From positions 1,870,001 through 1,934,000 of the forward strand of contig NZ_CP045496.1 of NCBI RefSeq assembly GCF_015500075.1: 64,000 nucleotides of DNA, written 5' to 3'. A program made the position numbers and the translations under genes. The stretch comes from Mesorhizobium sp. INR15 (GTDB lineage: Bacteria > Pseudomonadota > Alphaproteobacteria > Rhizobiales > Rhizobiaceae). Under the pieces are notes generated by a model. That model did not search any database. It had not been told where the DNA came from and saw only the letters and a list, made by a program, of their open reading frames with translations. Positions 62,028 through 64,000 of this stretch are shown piece after piece. Position 1 is the first letter of the stretch. Every line of letters begins with the position of its first letter.

Positions 62028-62723
62028 ATGAATGTCTCACGTCAACAACCCTTGGCTGGTGATGACGCCGATCAGCAAGGCAACCGGGTTGCCGAGCGTG
62101 GACCGCGTGCCCGCACCCGGCGGCTGATGCTGGAGACGGCGACGCGGCTGATGCAGGCTGGCGCGACGCCCTCGGTCAGCGAAGTCGCCGAGGCGGCGGA
62201 GGTTTCCCGGGCGACCGCCTATCGCTACTTTCCGAGCCAGGCAGCATTGGTGCAGGCCGTGGTCGACGAGGGGCTGGGGCCGATCCTCACCTGGAAATCC
62301 ACCTCCACTGACCCCGAGCGCCGTGTCGCCGAACTGTTCGATACGGCCATGCCGCGCATCGAGGCGTTCGAGGCGACATTCAAGGCGGCGCTGAAACTGA
62401 CGCTCGATCAGTGGGCGCGGCGCCAGGCCGGTACACTGGGCGGCGAACCGGCCTTCACACGCGGGCATCGCATCGAGTTGCTGAAGGACGCGATCGCGCC
62501 GCTCAAGGGCCAATTGCCGCCCAGAGACTTCAAGCGGCTGGCGCAGGCGCTGTCGCTGATCTTCGGTGTCGAAGTGCTGGTCGTGCTGAAAGATATCTGG
62601 GGGCTGGACAGCCGCGAAACGCGATCCGTGGCGCAATGGGCAGCTGGCGCCCTTGTGCGGGCGGCGGTGGCTGAGTCGATCGTCGCAACCGAGGTGGCGA
62701 AGCCAGCAAAGGTTGCGAAATAG
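62028..62723 (+). CDS. TetR-family transcriptional regulator
   Basis: 231 aa from ATG 62028. Helix-turn-helix at residues about 28-75 (RRLMLETATRLMQAG, then VSEVAEAAEVSRATAYRYFP). The C-terminal ligand domain has no recognised subfamily. Divergent from the Tm-1-like gene with 101 bases between. TGAGAC / GTCTCA arms (62005-62039) enclose the start region. A repeated motif GCGTATCG-ATTG appears at 62013 and 62749. A perfect hairpin follows directly on the stop codon. Confidence 0.88.
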   Translation: MNVSRQQPLAGDDADQQGNRVAERGPRARTRRLMLETATRLMQAGATPSVSEVAEAAEVSRATAYRYFPSQAALVQAVVDEGLGPILTWKSTSTDPERRVAELFDTAMPRIEAFEATFKAALKLTLDQWARRQAGTLGGEPAFTRGHRIELLKDAIAPLKGQLPPRDFKRLAQALSLIFGVEVLVVLKDIWGLDSRETRSVAQWAAGALVRAAVAESIVATEVAKPAKVAK

Positions 62724-62750
62724 CGCCAATCTGGTTCGACCAGATTGGCG
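62724..62750. promoter_or_regulatory. Perfect 27-base palindrome after tetR with TCTGG-N5-CCAGA core
   Basis: Arms CGCCAATCTGGT and ACCAGATTGGCG, 12 bp each, around TCG. The core matches the operator-like sites at 57877 and 57952. There is no T-run, so a simple terminator is less likely. It may be both a 3'-end hairpin for tetR and a distal operator for the next operon. The 359-bp gap to 63083 has no gene. Confidence 0.6.
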
Positions 62751-62905
62751 TATCGATTGCCTATATTGAGCGGAGTGCGGATGCTTCGGCAACGCCTCTG
62801 TGTATCATTGAGTAGGAAAATCGTGCGAAAACAGACAGATATCGCTGGAATCCGATTGCGCTGACCAGCGCGAGCCGCCAAGAAAGAGCTTGACGTGCAT
62901 GTAAA

Positions 62906-62922
62906 ATTGGTAATACCAGATT
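62906..62922. promoter_or_regulatory. Operator-like site before the last ABC operon
   Basis: AATTGGTAATACCAGAT resembles ATCTGGTAAGACCAGAT at 57877 (TGGT-N3-ACCA centre kept). It lies 160 bases before the binding-protein start, near the probable promoter. Confidence 0.5.
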
Positions 62923-63082
62923 AGAAAAGAAAAACGGATCGAAAGTGATGGCTGCGATCCATTTTCCGGCAGGGCGAGGAGGCCCGGAACCGGAAAGGTG
63001 CGATCTCGGGAGGAACTACCAGGGCCGGCCCCGTTGCCGGCTCGCTTGATACGGTAGAATGCGCACAAGGGAGGAAATCATT

Positions 63083-64000
63083 ATGCGCAAGTTAGTGACC
63101 AGCGTGCTTGCTGGTATCGGATTAACGCTCGCCTGCGGAACGTCCGTCTACGCGCAGGAAAAATCACTCACCATCTTCTGGGCGGAATGGGACCCGGCCA
63201 ACTACCTGCAGGAACTCGGCAACGAGTATGAGAAGGAAACCGGCGTCAAGATCACGGTGGAAACCACGCCGTGGTCGGACTTTCAGACCAAGGCCTTCAC
63301 CGAGTTCAATGCCCATGGCGATGCCTATGATCTGGTCGTCGGCGACTCGCAGTGGCTTGGCGCCGGCTCGACCGGCGGCCACTATGTCGATCTGACCGAC
63401 TTCTTCAAAAAGCATGATCTCGGCAATGTCATGGCGCCGGCGACGGTGAAATACTACGCCGAATATCCCGGCAACAGCGGCAAATACTGGGCCATCCCGC
63501 TCGAGGGCGATGCCGTCGGCTGGTCCTATCGCAAGGACTGGTTCGAGGACCCCAAGGAGAAGGAAGCCTTCAAGGCCAAGTACGGTTATGACCTCGACGT
63601 GCCGAAGGATTTCAAGGCGTTGCGCGACATCGCCGAGTTCTTCTACAGGCCCGACCAGAAACGATACGGCATCGCGATCTACACCGACAATTCCTATGAC
63701 GCGATGGCGATGGGCTTCGAGAACGCACTGTTCTCCTACGGCGGCGAACTGGGTGACTACGCGACCTACAAGGTCGACGGCCACATCAATTCCGACAAGG
63801 CCGTAGCGGCACTCGACGCCTACAAGGAGCTCTACAAGTTCACCCCTCCGGGCTGGGCCAAGACCTTCTTCGTCGAAGACAACCAGGCGATCACCGAAAA
63901 CCTGGCCGCGATGAGCATGAACTTCTTCGCGTTCTTCCCGTCGCTGATCAACCCGGCGTCGAACCCGAATGCCAAGAACACCGGCTTCTTCGCCAATCCG
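63083..64000 (+). CDS. ABC importer binding protein, carbohydrate type (SBP family 1), truncated by window end
   Basis: First 306 codons of a periplasmic binding protein. Start ATG has GGGAGG eight bases upstream. Sec signal MRKLVTSVLAGIGLTLACGT, cut after VYA. The mature start SLTIFWAEWDPANYLQELGN and KETGVKITVETTPWSDFQTK are typical of family-1 sugar-binding proteins. Then IPLEGDAVGWSYRKDWFEDP and YGIAIYTDNSYDAMAMGFEN. Length and fold suit sugars or polyols, but substrate is unknown. Permeases and ATPase should follow outside the window. Operator-like sites lie upstream at 62724 and 62906. Confidence 0.9.
   Translation, partial: MRKLVTSVLAGIGLTLACGTSVYAQEKSLTIFWAEWDPANYLQELGNEYEKETGVKITVETTPWSDFQTKAFTEFNAHGDAYDLVVGDSQWLGAGSTGGHYVDLTDFFKKHDLGNVMAPATVKYYAEYPGNSGKYWAIPLEGDAVGWSYRKDWFEDPKEKEAFKAKYGYDLDVPKDFKALRDIAEFFYRPDQKRYGIAIYTDNSYDAMAMGFENALFSYGGELGDYATYKVDGHINSDKAVAALDAYKELYKFTPPGWAKTFFVEDNQAITENLAAMSMNFFAFFPSLINPASNPNAKNTGFFANP

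Overview
The window is high-GC alphaproteobacterial DNA, most likely from the Rhizobiales close to Mesorhizobium. The evidence is the rRNA operon order (23S-5S-tRNA-fMet), a DUF982 protein, rhizobial IS types, a MOBQ/Ti-type relaxase remnant and rhizobial intergenic palindromes. The genus is inferred, not proven.

Layout. 1-2378: 3' part of an rRNA operon (23S, 5S, tRNA-fMet). 2330-14583: a first genomic island attached to the tRNA 3' end. It carries a minus-strand peptide ABC importer operon (2837-8206), a divergent IclR regulator, an M28 peptidase, and a decayed serine recombinase at its right end. That recombinase is broken by an IS3 element, which itself contains an IS110 element. A 76-bp copy of the tRNA 3' end plus terminator closes this island at 14560. 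14584-49478: a second island in tandem with the first. It starts with an IS4 copy that has a perfect 9-bp target duplication. Next come small membrane or exported proteins (DUF982, a ClpP-like exported protease, a pepsin-like aspartic protease) and an IS graveyard (IS66, IS110). A split RHS polymorphic-toxin locus follows (25039-33134), then an IS5 remnant, a deleted TraA relaxase with an oriT-like sequence, and a type II secretion cluster built from two convergent operons (gspD-O-G on plus, gspL-M-N-K-E-F-H-I-J on minus, 35374-46078). It ends with a ribbon-helix-helix gene, two small genes and an intact serine recombinase next to a third, 13-bp copy of the tRNA end. 49479-64000: apparent core chromosome. 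It holds a DeoR regulator, a second peptide ABC importer operon ending in an ATC-hydrolase-like gene, an M24 peptidase, a cupin / PEP-hydrolase-like / Tm-1-like operon with a divergent TetR regulator, and the start of a carbohydrate-type ABC importer.

How the parts fit. Both importers sit beside a peptidase (M28 with the first, M24 with the second), which suggests uptake followed by hydrolysis of peptide-like or amide compounds. A palindrome TTAAAACA-G-TGTTTTAA before the M28 gene and a related site in the divergent promoter suggest IclR control of the first set. Repeated TCTGG-N5-CCAGA palindromes before the second importer, the M24 gene and the last ABC operon suggest one shared regulator encoded elsewhere. 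The second island is rich in proteins with export signals next to a complete type II secretion system. It contains the most unusual locus: an RHS shell protein whose toxin tip is a separate exported protein, with a transglutaminase-like gene between them and a low-GC putative immunity gene after.
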